Notes: a model not told the origin generated them from the letters alone. A DNA stretch of 36,947 nt from Zygnema cylindricum (GCA_037447655.1 JBBHKE010002628.1:150281-187227), one strand, 5' to 3'. Positions 10,140 to 21,910 are shown, counted from the first letter of the stretch. Translations and numbers: made by a program.

Positions 10140-11800
10140 TTCGTTCTCTTCAACTTGTACGTCTCACTCTTACAAATTCTGATGTAGGAATGGATGGTTG
10201 AAATCAATGGATGGTTGATTTTTGGATCTTGTGTGAGTAATTATGGGAGCATCTTTAATGTCATTTAATGTGTCACTTAAAATGTCAAGCTTTCACTTAA
10301 TGTCATTAACATGTTCAGATTTTATTGTAATATGTTGTTGTTTTTTTGCCTCTTAATCTATGTCCTACATTATGTATTTAGACCTATTTCATTTATAAAG
10401 GGAAAAAGAAAAAAAAAGAAGCAGTCCCGGAAGCGTGAAGGCGTGATAATGAGCAAAGGTAAACAAAAGGCCCGTGAGAGGGTCACCTTGACGAGTGTTG
10501 GTTGTAGAGGAAAGCGAGACCAAACACCATCAATGGAAAATGAAAGGTTATTGCTAAAAGAATAAAAAACCCTCGCAAACAAAAATATTAAGACAATCGA
10601 AAAAGGTGCAATTATCAGCTCTGGAAAAATGCGATGAGGATCCACCTTATTAAATGTGTAAGAAACATCAACGTGAAGGACTAACCAATCCGAGTAGACA
10701 TCCAACAAAGCTCAAAGTCCATGGACCACGGCCACACATTCACCACGAGTTGTCACTCCAAAATGGTGAGGAAAATAATCATAGAATGCTAGCTAAGGCG
10801 GGATATAAATGGCAAGGGCCACTAGTCATTGCAATGCCTCTCCCACTACAATAGGGCGAATCCCCCCATAAGGTTTGGTGACAGCCAAAAGGAGAGACAT
10901 TGTGAGAAGATCACAAGTCGTGGGGGAAAATTACCCCCGGTAATAAAGAAACACACTAGCAACAACAGGCCAATCCTCGCGCACTTGATTTAGGGGGCAA
11001 AAAAATGCGGAAAAAATCATAAACACTGCCCTATGGACCTTTTGCTAAAAAATAGGGTGAAGTGATAAGGGCTTTGGTGAAAGCATCTCTATCTGAAAGA
11101 AAACACTCAAATGGCTCAAAGGTGTGGATAAAGAACGATAAAGGGCTACGTGTTGGTGGATCAAGAGCTCAAAATACCTCGACAATCGTATCAGATCAAA
11201 GAGCAAGATTAATCGGTTCGAAGGCCCGAATTACTCTAGAAATCTCACCAATAAGACGAAATGAACAACAAGTAGATACGAGGATGGGACATCCTAAGGT
11301 TGAGGTGCACCGCAGGGGGTGAATGAACCCGCGATCCATATGCGCAATACAAACGGTCCTCCAATCACCTCAAATGAAACACCTCTATCAAGCCATAGCC
11401 TCTCGAGCACGATTTGGTATAATTAGGACCCAAAGTGAAAACATGAAGAACAGATAGCAAGAAGTTATGTTTATGGGATCGGCACAGACAGGACAAAACG
11501 AGGTGAATGGCGCCTTGTACTATCACAACCATTGTAATCCGCATGTACAATCGCGGACTGAGGAATCCAAATCATAGGCCCCGAGAAAGTCTAAATTGCA
11601 CACAAAAGCCCAATCATCGATTGTAAAGCCAGATAGAAATGTTTTGGAAGACAATAGAGGATGGGTACTACATGAAAGGAAGATGGGTACTACATGAAAG
11701 GCTACCCAGGGCCAGGAATTATTTGTAACTCCGTGTATTCCGAGTATGACCGCCACTAGTCAGCAGATGGTTATGACACTCGGGAAAATCTAAACGTGTA
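10140..11800. other. no recognisable gene
   Basis: Scattered open frames on both strands show no domain I recognise. The longest begin with non-ATG codons or consist of unrelated short frames. A 22-bp unit, GATGGGTACTACATGAAAGG plus AA, is duplicated at about 11656-11700. It may be an eroded transposon, but no diagnostic motif supports this. Confidence 0.4.
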
Positions 11801-12530
11801 GAGGTCTGTATACGTCTTTTAGGTGGAGGAGGTGGGAGGGTGAGAATGGGCAAGGGTGTGTGGCTGGATATGGTCAATGAACCAGAGGGAGATGCATGGA
11901 AATTGTTAAGGTGAGAGGAATAAAAAAGGTTCTCCGTACGGTGTTCCAATGTCCACTATCAAAATCGTTATATTATTTTTTGATACCCTAATTTTGTGTA
12001 GAGGTAAAAGAAACCATGTGTAATAGATGGTGAAAACGGTAATTGGATTAAAAACCCAAAGATTGAATGGAGAGAGGAGATAAAGTTGAGATACGTAAGA
12101 AAGAACCAATAGGAGGGGCATGGGAGAAGGAAGAGGATGGAAACATCGGTGTCCAAAGAGGGGCTATGTGAGGGTGAATGGCTAAAGGGGGAGGGGAGGG
12201 GGGGAGGGTAAGGAATTCGATGACAAGAAAAAAGGGGGAGGAGGTGGGGGGGGACGATGGAGAGGAAAAAGGTTGAAATATTGGTTTTTGGTAAAGGGGA
12301 GAGAGGGAGAAAATCGATGTCGAAATGGGTGGCAGGTGAGGGAAGAAAGGGAGGAGGAATTTGACGTTCAAAGGGGGTAAGAATAAGAGAATATTAATGA
12401 AATGGGTAGGAGGGGGGGCGGAGGGGTAAGAGAATTGTTCTTTTTTTTGTGTACATGGGTGTTAGAGGAGGGGTAAGAGAATTGTTCTTTTTTTGTGTAC
12501 ATGGGTGTTATGATTTAATAAATAGTGATA
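11800..12530 (+). repeat. purine-rich low-complexity tract with tandem duplication
   Basis: The + strand is strongly enriched in G and A runs (GGAGGTGGGAGGGTGAG and similar), so the other strand is a CT-rich tract. Minus-strand frames here (for example 12048-12371) are Pro/Ser-rich products of that composition. At 12421-12514 a unit of about 47 bp (GAGGGGTAAGAGAATTGTTC, a T run, then TGTACATGGGTGTTA) occurs twice. Confidence 0.65.
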
Positions 12531-12553
12531 CTAATGAGTGAGAGTATGAAATT

Positions 12554-12830
12554 TACACCGTAAATTGCTACTAGCATTATGAATTAATTAGGGTTAAAAA
12601 ACAAGTAGCATTATCAACGCTCATTTATGATTTTCAATTTTTATATAAAGTAAAAACTCTTATTTATCAATAACTCTAATTTGGGATTTTCCATGTGATA
12701 ATTTTTGGCGATTAAGATCTTTTCACGTATAAAATGCTCAGAATCGTACGACATCTTGTGACTTTGACATCTGCATGTGCCGACAATTTTCACGCAGTTA
12801 AATGTTAACGCTACACCGTAAATCGTATAA
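12554..12830. mobile_element. family B terminus fragments
   Basis: TACACCGTAAATTGCTACTAG at 12554 and TACACCGTAAATCG at 12812 are two family B left termini in the same orientation. The matching right termini are missing. The sequence between contains B-like motifs (AATAACTCTAATTTGG). Confidence 0.5.
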
Positions 12831-12871
12831 TGTCATTTTTTATGGGAATTGATCATGGCATTGACTATTTT

Positions 12872-14180
12872 GATTGCGCACAGTCACTTACGTCATTTTG
12901 TGAAAGATTATAACTTTGAAGTACATAATGGTTCAAGTGAAATACCGTTGAGTATAAATTTGACGGTCAATCGGTTCCACAACTTTCACTTTCAAAATAT
13001 TGTTACAACCGCTTAAAATTTTGCCAAGCTTGCAAGCGTCGTTCGTCTTAATAAAATTAGCAATTCAAACGGCCCTCAAAGATTTACGGTAATAAAATTG
13101 CGACAACCACCTATAAATATAAGTGTTGCGCACAGTCACTTTTTGTCTTTTTGTGAGCTCCACGGTGAGAGCACATGTTGGATTTTAACTTAGCCGTAAA
13201 ATTGAAATCTGATCGTCTAAGCGTTACATTGAACTTAGGCGCAAATAGAAACGAAACCTCTAAAAACCGAATTACACGGCTAATCGTAATCAGAGTATTA
13301 ATTAGAGTACAAAAATGAAAAACAATAACGAGAGTTATTAACTCTAAACTGTGTGATCATTTTTTTTCAAAAATCAAATAATTTACTCTACTTTATCAAC
13401 AACTCTAATTTGGATTTCTATCCGTACTAATTATCCGCGCTGATATCTTAGGTACACTTACAAAATCTGACAAAACGAAAAGTTTCACGTCACTATGATG
13501 TTTGCATTACGTGGTTTGTGAAAATGCAGCCACATAATAACGACGTGTATCAAATTATTTTTTGTACTTCTTTAGTTAATAAAGTACAATTTTGCACCGC
13601 CAGACATCGACCTTACACCATACTATTTCAAACGACATTATATAAGAGTTGTTAACGTTGATTCCAAACCACCTTAAATAATGTCGAGAATACTTTATAA
13701 TTATGTACACTATTTTAGGGTGATAGAGTAAAAATTTGGGGCAACAAAATTAGCGTACATAACGCTAATTACGATTCGCGCTGAACTTCAATATTGACAG
13801 GTTTTAATTTGCGCATAAGTTCAATGAAACGCTTAGACGATTAGATTTCAATTTTGCGGCTAAGTTAAAATCCAACATGTGCTCTAACCGTGGAGTTCAC
13901 GTAAAGACAAAAAGTGATTGTGCGCAACACTTTTATGTACATGTGGTTGCCGCAATTTTGTTGCCGTAAACCTTCGTCGGCCGTGTGAATTGCTAATTTT
14001 ATTATAACGGTCGACGTTCACAATCGCGTTAAAATTTTAAGTTGTTGTAACAATATTTTGAAAGTGGATGCTATCGAACCCATTCACTGTCAAATTTATA
14101 CTCAACGGTACTTTACTTCAACGAATGTGTACTTCAAACCTAAAATATTTTACAAAATGACGAAAGTGACTGTCCGCAAC
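12872..14180. mobile_element. foldback element, family A, copy 2, split by a family B element
   Basis: The left arm (12872-13272) and right arm (13785-14180) are inverted copies of each other. Examples are TTGCGCACAGTCACTTACG against CGAAAGTGACTGTCCGCAA at the tips, and GCGTTACATTGAACTTAGGC against GCATAAGTTCAATGAAACGC near the centre. Without the family B insertion at 13273-13784 the arms almost touch, so the pre-insertion element was a near-continuous palindrome of about 0.8 kb. No coding capacity. No target duplication was recognised. Confidence 0.85.
13273..13784. mobile_element. family B TA-flanked element at the centre of foldback copy 2
   Basis: The left end TACACGGCTAATCGTAATCAG and right end CTAATTACGATTCGCGCTGA are degenerate family B termini. 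The interior matches the copy at 18443-18947: GATGTTTGCATTACGTGGTT, and TAATAAAGTACAATTTTGCA. The subterminal palindrome TTAGCGTACATAACGCTAA is at 13750-13768. Length is 512 bp, with no open frame. Confidence 0.75.
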
Positions 14181-15380
14181 ATAGAGGTACCAAATGTACG
14201 GGTTTCACTTTTTTAGGAGAATGCGTTAAATTTTTAAGATTCTGAAATTTTCATTACATTCGTATACTTTTGATATACAAATTAAATGTACGGACCAAAT
14301 GTTTGAAATTATCAAAAAATGTTGAAAGTACGCTGTCAATCGTTATTAAAGTTTAAAAAAACATGCACATTGTTATGTTTTTAGGGTAGTCGGGTTAGTC
14401 TGTGCTCACAATTCCGACGCATGAACACGTGAGAACAGGTTTAGTGCGATTTTCCCTCGTCTTTATGACTTAGAAATCAAATCTGAGAACACTTTTCCGT
14501 GCGACTCACTCAATTTCCCTTGTCGACGCCATTATCTGACACTTATTTTGTCCTTCTGTACCAAATAATTAGCATATTTTGTCCTTCTTTACGAAATAAT
14601 TAGCATTTCTAGTAAGGACAAACACATTCGTACATAACACTATCTAAAAACACTCGACATTAGAGTAATTAACATAAGTGAAACAATTTCAATATTAACG
14701 TTTTTTTTTTTTGAGTTAGGGTGAAGTTCCATTAGGGAAATAATGAGGTTGTTTACTGGCGGCCGTACTGTTTCATACAATGACGTACCAAAATAAAAAT
14801 GTCAAAGAAGCAAGCTTACTGAATGACGGATTTCATTCTCCAAAGATATCTGCGTAAATCTTGAGCGTCAGATGCAAAATCAGATACGCCATCGGTCGAA
14901 CCATTTAGTTTGCAGCAAGTGACCCGAAAGAGGTCAATTTTAGGAGGCTAAACGTAAAGCATTGCGCCTTGTGGAAAAGTGAAAAAATATTGCCCGATTA
15001 AGTGGCTACACATCCCATATGCCATGTGCCTTCCGCCAGCATGGATGCGAGGCCAGTGATGTAGCGGAAGCCGCGAGAAAATCTTTGACGGAAGACTTTA
15101 TAAAAAACCGGGTACTTTTATACATGAGCACATACCCTAAGTTTTAGTAGTAATTTAGATCAAATGTTTTATATTTTATATTTTTTATGAAGTCAAAGTC
15201 GGTCAACGCATTTTAAAATAGTTTGCATTTGTTCCGTGCGCATATATCATTATGTTTTCGACGTTTCATGCGTGCGTTTAAAACGCTTGATACCTCTATA
15301 GTGCGCAACCAGCATAGTCACTGCCATGATCAATTCCCTTTTGTATTTATAAAAGTACAAAATGGTAAAGAGATGAACGA
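14181..15380. other. no gene; dispersed repeat segment within
   Basis: No coding frame. A 28-30-bp unit (TTTTGTCCTTCTGTACCAAA plus TAATTAGCATA) occurs twice at about 14546-14604. The segment 14710-14930 is a diverged copy of 20700-20921; both contain GTTGTTTACTG, CTTACTGAATGA/CCTACTGAATGA and CAAGTGACCCG. Confidence 0.6.
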
Positions 15381-15387
15381 TCTGTAC

Positions 15388-15548
15388 GCCACACTATTTA
15401 AAATGACACTATATTTCAGTTATTAATAACTGTGGTACCTAAATAACGTTAAAAACATTTTAGATTTATTAACTCTATTTAAAATTTGGGTCAAAATTTC
15501 GAGGGCGCCGATTTAGCGTTATTAACGCTAATAGCGATTCGCGGTGTA
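15388..15548. mobile_element. family B right-end fragment
   Basis: It starts with the interior motif CCACACTATTTAAAATGACA and ends TAGCGATTCGCGGTGTA at 15548. The subterminal palindrome TTAGCGTTATTAACGCTAA lies at 15513-15531, 17 bp from the end. The left end is not recognisable. Confidence 0.65.
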
Positions 15549-15552
15549 CTTT

Positions 15553-16520
15553 TATAACAGGATCTCCTACCTCTCAGAAAATCCCATTACTACAAACAAT
15601 TCCAACCACACATTCCACACATTGGAAAACACACATCCACATTTGACAACACTCACATAAGGATAAACTTTAAATTAGAAGAAGCTTCTGTCCACATAAC
15701 ATTAGCTTGGTCTCTTGCCCTCGTGGCTCAACCCTTCTTTTTAAAGTATTTTCCACTACTCTCCACTCTTAATAATTCTATCTCTTAACTACTAAAACAC
15801 TATTTAGTTAGTAAGAGATTTCAATGCAAAATGCCTTTTCTCCAATTTGGTATTAATCGCTCAGGACCAAGATCAGCCGGAATTTCCACAAACTTTTCCT
15901 AAGGAAAAGATGTCTACTCTCCTCTTACACTTCACTATTTATCCATCATCGCCCTGGACTCGCCAGACCTGAGTCAACGCTCCGTTTTAACAGGCTTTTA
16001 CCTGGGCCAATCATTGATCAGCAAAGACTCAGACTGACCAATGCAAAAACGTGCGAAATCTCTTACTAACTACTTAGCGCTTTACTAACCAATCAAACGT
16101 TACGTTTCACTACGTAACATTTACGTGCAAAACTGCGCGCCAAACGAAACGCGACTTCGCACGATCGTGCATAACAAATTTCGCACGCGAAACTTCCTAC
16201 GAAATTCCCTTAAGTGAAAGTGACGTTTCGTACTAAAATTTGTACGAAACGAAGTACCGTGCATACTAAACGTTTCATTAGAACTTTATGAAACGTACGC
16301 GCGTAATTTCGGTACTAATTTGACCCTTAACCCGTTTCAATGATACCCACTTGTTATTTAGACCCCACGCTGTCACCTAAATACACCCATCGCTACAACT
16401 TTTAAAATATAACTCCAAATAGCGTGATTCTTTCGCGGACGTCTACCAATTTTAGTACTCTATAATCATAACACCTTAATACCCATTTATAAACAAGTTC
16501 GATCCGCTATTACTGTTACA
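15553..16520 (-). mobile_element. solo LTR of the Ty3/gypsy family, with 5-bp target duplication
   Basis: It shares its whole length with the two LTRs at 20922-21900 and 27718-28653 (AGGATCTCCTACCTCTCA at one side, TACTGTTACA at the other). No internal region is attached. ACTTT flanks both sides (15548-15552 and 16521-16525), a perfect 5-bp duplication. This shows insertion followed by LTR-LTR recombination. The first two bases read TA instead of TG, probably a point mutation. Orientation is minus by comparison with the full element. Confidence 0.93.
16224..16251. promoter_or_regulatory. perfect 10-bp hairpin in a CpG-rich U3 block of the solo LTR
   Basis: CGTTTCGTAC and GTACGAAACG are separated by 8 bases. 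The same hairpin is perfect in the right LTR (28348-28375) and has one mismatch in the left LTR (21594-21621). It lies in U3 (the LTRs read on the minus strand), the usual place of the retroelement promoter. A regulatory role is inference. Confidence 0.4.
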
Positions 16521-18442
16521 ACTTTTCTGCACCATAGTTGTTCAAATCGCATGTTACGCATGAAACGAATGCGCACATACTACATACGATTCGCAGTTAA
16601 CGATTTTGAAAATTGATAAAATGCGCACCCGACTATGTACCCGTAGAGTTTTTTACATTTACGTAGTGTGTCCATTATATATTAATACTTTTAGGGTTAT
16701 TCAAGTGGGGATTTTAGGGATTTAAGGGTGCATTCTCTTATATTTGCGTATATTCCACGACAAATATCGTCTTTTTTCGGTACATTTAGGTACAATGTCC
16801 GTATATCACCGTACTTCTGACGTTTTTTTTTTTAAGACTTTTACAATTAATTCTTTTACATTTCCGTATACTTTTGTTATACTGCATTAAAGTCTCCTCA
16901 CATTTAAGTACAGTGTCCGTGTATTTCTATATTTTTTAGGGTATTTAACGGGGGATTTTACAATTTTAGGATACATTTGCTTACATTACTTAAAATACTA
17001 TATTCATCAGTACAATTGCCCTGCACTTGATTTACTTTTATGATTTTAGGATACACGTTACGTCATTGTTGTTCACATTGTTGTTTGCGAACAATTCAAT
17101 CGCGCCGAGTTATACGTAACGAACGCATTGAATGTTTTGAAAAAATCGTAAAAATCGTTAATGAATTTTCGTCCGTACTATTCCGTACATATAAACAAAA
17201 ATGAACTTTACCAATACCGCAATTTGTACATTTCCCGTTCATTTTCCGTATTTTTTTGTAAAATTCCGTACATTTCCCGAAAATTTATGTTTTGTTTACC
17301 TGACAAAAAGTACTACGATTTCATCAAAGTCAGTATATCAACCGTACATAACCGTACGGTTACTGTAAATAACTTGTTCAGTTCACTGGATAGAAAGAAC
17401 ATCGCAATTTTTTGCAATTTTTTCAACGGTCAAGAATAATCCGTTTCAATCGGAAAAAAGAAAAAATCGCACAATTTGAACAGTTGCGTTTTCGTATATT
17501 TTCCTACATTTCCGTATATTTGCCGTATTTGAGATATTTTAAGGATTTTTTAGGGTTACGGGGACAATTTCCGTACATTTCTGTATGCCGTACAGTGAAA
17601 ACTAAACTAAATTTACTAAAAGTATAGAATCGACGAAAACTACATAAAAGTCAGAAAAATGTTAAAATTTGCACGAGTTGAACAACTATGTACTGTGCCC
17701 TCTGACCAGAGGTCACAAACGACTAACCGAAATCGTAATCGACCGTTGACTGACTGCCTGCGTCGGATCGGGAACTGACTCAGATTTGAAATCTAGCGAG
17801 CCGGGCAGTTTTTGGCGGAAAAAAAAAATCGGTTACAGTCGGGTAAGCAAAAACAAAAAAATATGAAAGTACTTTCCAACACTATTGTACTTTCTACACT
17901 TGGTATCGTTGAAGGTAAGAGGGAGATGTACAATTAATTTTGTACTTTTTCGGGTACGGGCGGGCACGGGTAGTCGCGAGAAAGCGAGTTTCGGTTAACT
18001 TCTATTTTCGTAAACGTTATTTGGGTAACCATTAACAATTTTGGAGCGTGACATAACCCAGTCGGGCGTCGGGTACTTAGATTAAAAAAAAAAACGGTCA
18101 GTTTCGGTTATCTTAATTTTTGACTTTTGCGACCTCCTCCTCTACTACAACTAAAAGGAGAGACTTGACAACGAAAGAAAACGACTTGAAAGAAGACTTC
18201 AAAGAAGACTTGAAGACAATGAAAAAAGACTTGAAACGACGAGAAAGTAAACAAAAAAGTGTACTTCTCGGGGCCAATCAGAGCTCGACAATCGTCATTT
18301 CAAAGTTGTACCACTATCTGGACAGTAAACGACGTTTCAAATTAAAATCCAGCGGCCATAAAATGGCCAAACAACCAAGAAGACCATGGAATTATCGTTC
18401 TCGGACCTGACAGAACCTGGCGTGTCAATGAAGAACATGAGG
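16521..18442. other. no gene; CCGTACATT-rich tract
   Basis: No protein I recognise. From about 16740 to 17620 the sequence is packed with variants of TTCCGTACATTT and TTCCGTATATTT. Frames through this tract (for example 17161-17439) are rich in YIS/FRTF repeats that merely translate the motif. From 18130 to 18250 a GACTTGAAAGAAGACTT-like unit repeats irregularly; the frame over it has no ATG near its start. Confidence 0.55.
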
Positions 18443-18947
18443 TACATCGCGAATCGTAATTAGAGAAATGAAAAAATTAGAGTACAAAAACTAAAAAAAA
18501 CAAATAGAGTAATGAACGCTAATTTATGTGATATAGCTATTTCAACTATGAAGTTTACTCTAATTTATTTAAGTACTCTAATTTGGCACGCTAATATCCT
18601 CTACTGTAAATAAGGTATTTGTACAGAATTTGGCAAAACGTACAGTTTATCGTCACTATGACGTTTGCACTACGCGGTTTGTTAAAACGTAGTTACATGA
18701 TAACGGCATGTATTTAATCATTATTTGTATTTTTTTACTTAATAAAGTACAATTTTGCACGGTCGGAGGTCGTCCGTACTCCACACTATTTAAAACGAAC
18801 CTATATTAGAATTGAAAACGCTAATTAAAATTTACCTTAAATAGAATAATGAAAAAATTAGAATCATTTACTCTACTTCATGTGATAGAGTCGAAATTTC
18901 GAGCAACCGAATTAGAGTAATTTACTCTAATTACGATTCGCGGTGTA
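18443..18947. mobile_element. family B TA-flanked element, complete copy
   Basis: It begins TACATCGCGAATCGTAATTAG and ends CTAATTACGATTCGCGGTGTA, near-perfect inverted ends with TA as outermost base pair. The subterminal palindrome TTAGAGTAATTTACTCTAA is at 18912-18930, 17 bp from the end. Length is 505 bp and it has no coding capacity. The copy at 28952-29307 is the same interior in reverse. Confidence 0.85.
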
Positions 18948-20062
18948 GTATAGTGCCATTTTAAATAGTGTGGCTAACGTACAGAACTGTACCGTATTAA
19001 TGAAAAAAGTACAAAAAATGATTTAATACATGCCGTTATGATGTTTTTTTTCAGTTTTACCTTTTTTGTACTCAAATGGTTTTGCCATCGCAATTTTTGC
19101 AATAAAGATTGGTCTTCTCAAAGAACGTTGTCAATGTAGGAATGTTGATTTGTAAATAGTGTGCTTTCCTTTGGTCGCGCGTGACGACGGAATTTTTTAT
19201 GATTTATTTTCATCGGAATTTTTAGGCGGGACCCCTGTTGTTCCAATCGTGCGATTTTTTATTTTTTTTCCGATTGAAACGTATAATTCGTGATTGTTGA
19301 AAAAAATGCGATGTACTTTCTGTCCGGTAAACCGAACGAACAATCTTTCCAAAAATTACACCGTTTCCAGTAAAATGTACGAATTTTTACGGAATTTGAC
19401 GAAAACATACGTCGCAGCTAGTAGTATTTTATGTCAAGTAAACTCAACAGAAAATTTCACGAAACATGTACGTAATTTTTTCAAAAATGTACGGACATTT
19501 TCAAAAAGATACGTTAAAATGTCACACTATTTTCGCGCGGTAACTTTTAAAAATTCACGAACGTCTAGTTTTTTTTTTTAAAGAAGCCGCCATGGAATGT
19601 TGAAAATGAAATAGCACGGACGCCGCCTCCCTCCGTCATTTGTACATGGTTTGTACTTTATTTATGTGCAGTCGTATGCTGTCTAAGAGATAGAGAAGGC
19701 GACCATGGCTACTTGTTAGATAGTATCAGACAGGCGGACTTTGACAAAAATATTGAGTTGATCGAGATTTGGGACTGCCTCTTCGTTATTCCATTGAAGC
19801 CTGGGTTGCTTTTGTCCGTTACCAATCGATAAGGAGATTGGGATACACACGTGGAGTGTAATGCATGTTTAAACATATAAAATTTTTTAGCGCTCATTGA
19901 ACGGAAAACTTACAAACTGCGGTATATGTATAATTCATTTTTGTTTACATGTACGAAATAGTACTAACAAAAATTCATTAACGACTTTTTCAAACCGTTG
20001 AATGCGTTCGTTACGTGGTGTTAATAGGGATTTAATAGTTTGCACTAAACAGTGTGAACAAC
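18948..20062. other. no gene seen; family B interior fragment at left
   Basis: 18948-19030 repeats family B interior motifs (TTAAATAGTGTGG, ATGATTTAATACATGCCGTTA) in the opposite direction to its neighbour. The rest has only short open frames that do not resemble known proteins. Confidence 0.4.
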
Positions 20063-20572
20063 TACACCGTGAATCGCTATTAGCGTTCATGACTCTAATT
20101 GAGGCACCCCGTTTTTTAGGCAAATCCCCAAATAGAATTAATCATTTTAGATATTTCTGAACGATATATGAGGTACCCCACCTAATAGGGTCCATAACTG
20201 TAATATAGTGCCCTTCTAAATTGTGTGGTGTACGGACTGTCAGATTCGTATTATTTTGTACCTTTTTAAGTAAAAAAGTTCAGAACAAATATTTACGCTA
20301 ACGCGCGCGCATGGAAATGTGCTCTGGATAAAATGACGCGGATGTCACAAATACGCGACGGCGTACGATTTGAACAATTTCGTACGTACATATATTTTAG
20401 TGTGAAGATATTATGCGCCAACAATTATTACAAACCAACTTAAAAATTAGAGTTAATGTGAAATTAGAATAAATATTATTTGGAAAAAACCTAAATTCCC
20501 AAATAGCGTAAATAACACTAATTGTTTCACTACGCTATATATTTCATTACGTTAATAGCGATTCACAGTGTA
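20063..20572. mobile_element. family B TA-flanked element, diverged complete copy
   Basis: It begins TACACCGTGAATCGCTATTAG and ends CTATTAG-type inverted sequence, AATAGCGATTCACAGTGTA, at 20572. Length is 510 bp, matching the other full copies. The interior retains GTGTGGTGTACGGACTGTC and GTAAAAAAGTTCAG-like motifs. No open frame. Confidence 0.8.
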
Positions 20573-20589
20573 TGGGCGGGAGGCTTTCT

Positions 20590-20921
20590 TATCTTGTACG
20601 AAGTTTATTTCGTTTCGTGCGAGTTAATTTATACATATGACGTCGTCCTTTCATTTGTGTCCAAGTTCAACGTAACGGTTCGCGATTAGATTCCATTCTT
20701 GCGGCTAAGGGTAAGGTTCAATTAGGGGAAAAATGTCGTTGTTTACTGAAAACCATATGGTTTTGTACAGTGCTGTACTAAAAACAACAAAATGTCGAAA
20801 AAACAAGCCTACTGAATGAGCGATTTGATTCTTTACGTTTATGAGCGTAAACGTGGGCCGTCGGATGCATAATCGGTTACGCCATCGTCTGACACTTTCA
20901 ATTCGCAACAAGTGACCCGGA
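20590..20921. repeat. foldback-arm fragment and dispersed repeat, truncated by an LTR
   Basis: 20590-20715 is the reverse complement of 1740-1860 (TACGAAGTTTATTTCGTTTC, GTCCAAGTTCAACGTAACGG), so it is a single family A segment. 20700-20921 is a diverged copy of 14710-14930 and stops where the gypsy LTR begins at 20922. Confidence 0.7.
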
Positions 20922-21900
20922 TGTAAAAGGATCTCCTACCTCTCAAAAAAACCCATTACTACATCCAATTTCAACCACACATTCCACACATTGGAAAATT
21001 TCACATTCACATTGGAAAGCACTCACATAAAAATATAAACTTTAAATTAGAAGAAGCTTTTGTCCACATAGCATTAGCTTGGTCTCTTGCCCTCGTGGCT
21101 CAACCCTTCTTATTAAAGTATTTCCAGTGCTCTCCCCTCTTAAATATTTATATCTCTCAACTACTAAAACACTACTCTATTCGTAAGAGATTTCATTGCA
21201 AAAATGCAATTGCTCCAATTTGGTTTTAATCGCTCAAGACCAAGATCATCCAAATTTCCACAAACTTTTCCCAAAGGAAAAGATGTCTAATCTCCTCTTA
21301 GAATTCACTATTAATCCATCATCACCCTGGACTTGCCAGGATAGAGTCAACGCTCCGTTCAACAGGTTTTACCTGGGCCAATCATTGACCAGCAAGGACT
21401 CAGACTGACCAATGCAAAAACGTGCGAAATCTCTTACTAACTACGTAGCATTTATAACCAATCAAACTCTACCTTTCACTACGTAATATTTACGTGCAAA
21501 AGTGCGCGCCAAACGAAACGTGACTTCGCACGAACGTGCGTCGCAAATTTCGCACGCGAAACTTCTTCCGGAAATTCCATAAACTGAAAGTGACGTTTCC
21601 TACTAGAAAATGTACGAAACGAACCATCGTGCGTACCAAACAAATTATTGATTTCGTTTAGTACTTTACGAACGTACGCCTTAAATTTTGCGGATAGTTT
21701 GTCCCTTAACCCGTAACAATGAACACCCAATCGTTATTTTGACCTCGAGCTGTCTTTGAAATACACCAATTACGATATCTTTTAAAATACAACCCCAAAT
21801 CCTGCGTTTTTTTTGCGGACGTCTATCAAATTCAAAACTCTATTTTTGTAAAATTTAAATACCCATTTACGAACAAGTTCGATCTACTATTAATGTTACA
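20922..21900 (-). repeat. 3' LTR of the chromovirus
   Basis: On the + strand it runs from TGTAAAAGGATCTCC to TTAATGTTACA (979 bp), the same boundaries as the other LTR. Its left neighbour is a truncated dispersed repeat, and its right neighbour is the polypurine tract. Confidence 0.93.
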
Positions 21901-21910
21901 CCATCCCTTC
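21901..21910 (-). other. polypurine tract
   Basis: GAAGGGATGG on the minus strand, immediately before the 3' LTR. This is where plus-strand DNA synthesis of the element is primed. Confidence 0.75.

Noticed and set aside
12048-12371. 107-codon Pro/Ser-rich minus-strand frame
   Set aside because: A by-product of the purine-rich tract on the other strand; low complexity, no domain.
12554-12815. Complete family B element between the two TACACCG motifs
   Set aside because: The two termini point the same way, so they are not the ends of one element.
17161-17627. Two + strand frames with YIS and FRTF repeats
   Set aside because: They only translate the CCGTACATT motif field; no known family.
18120-18410. 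96-codon charged open frame
   Set aside because: No ATG near its start; it translates an irregular GACTTGAAAGA repeat.
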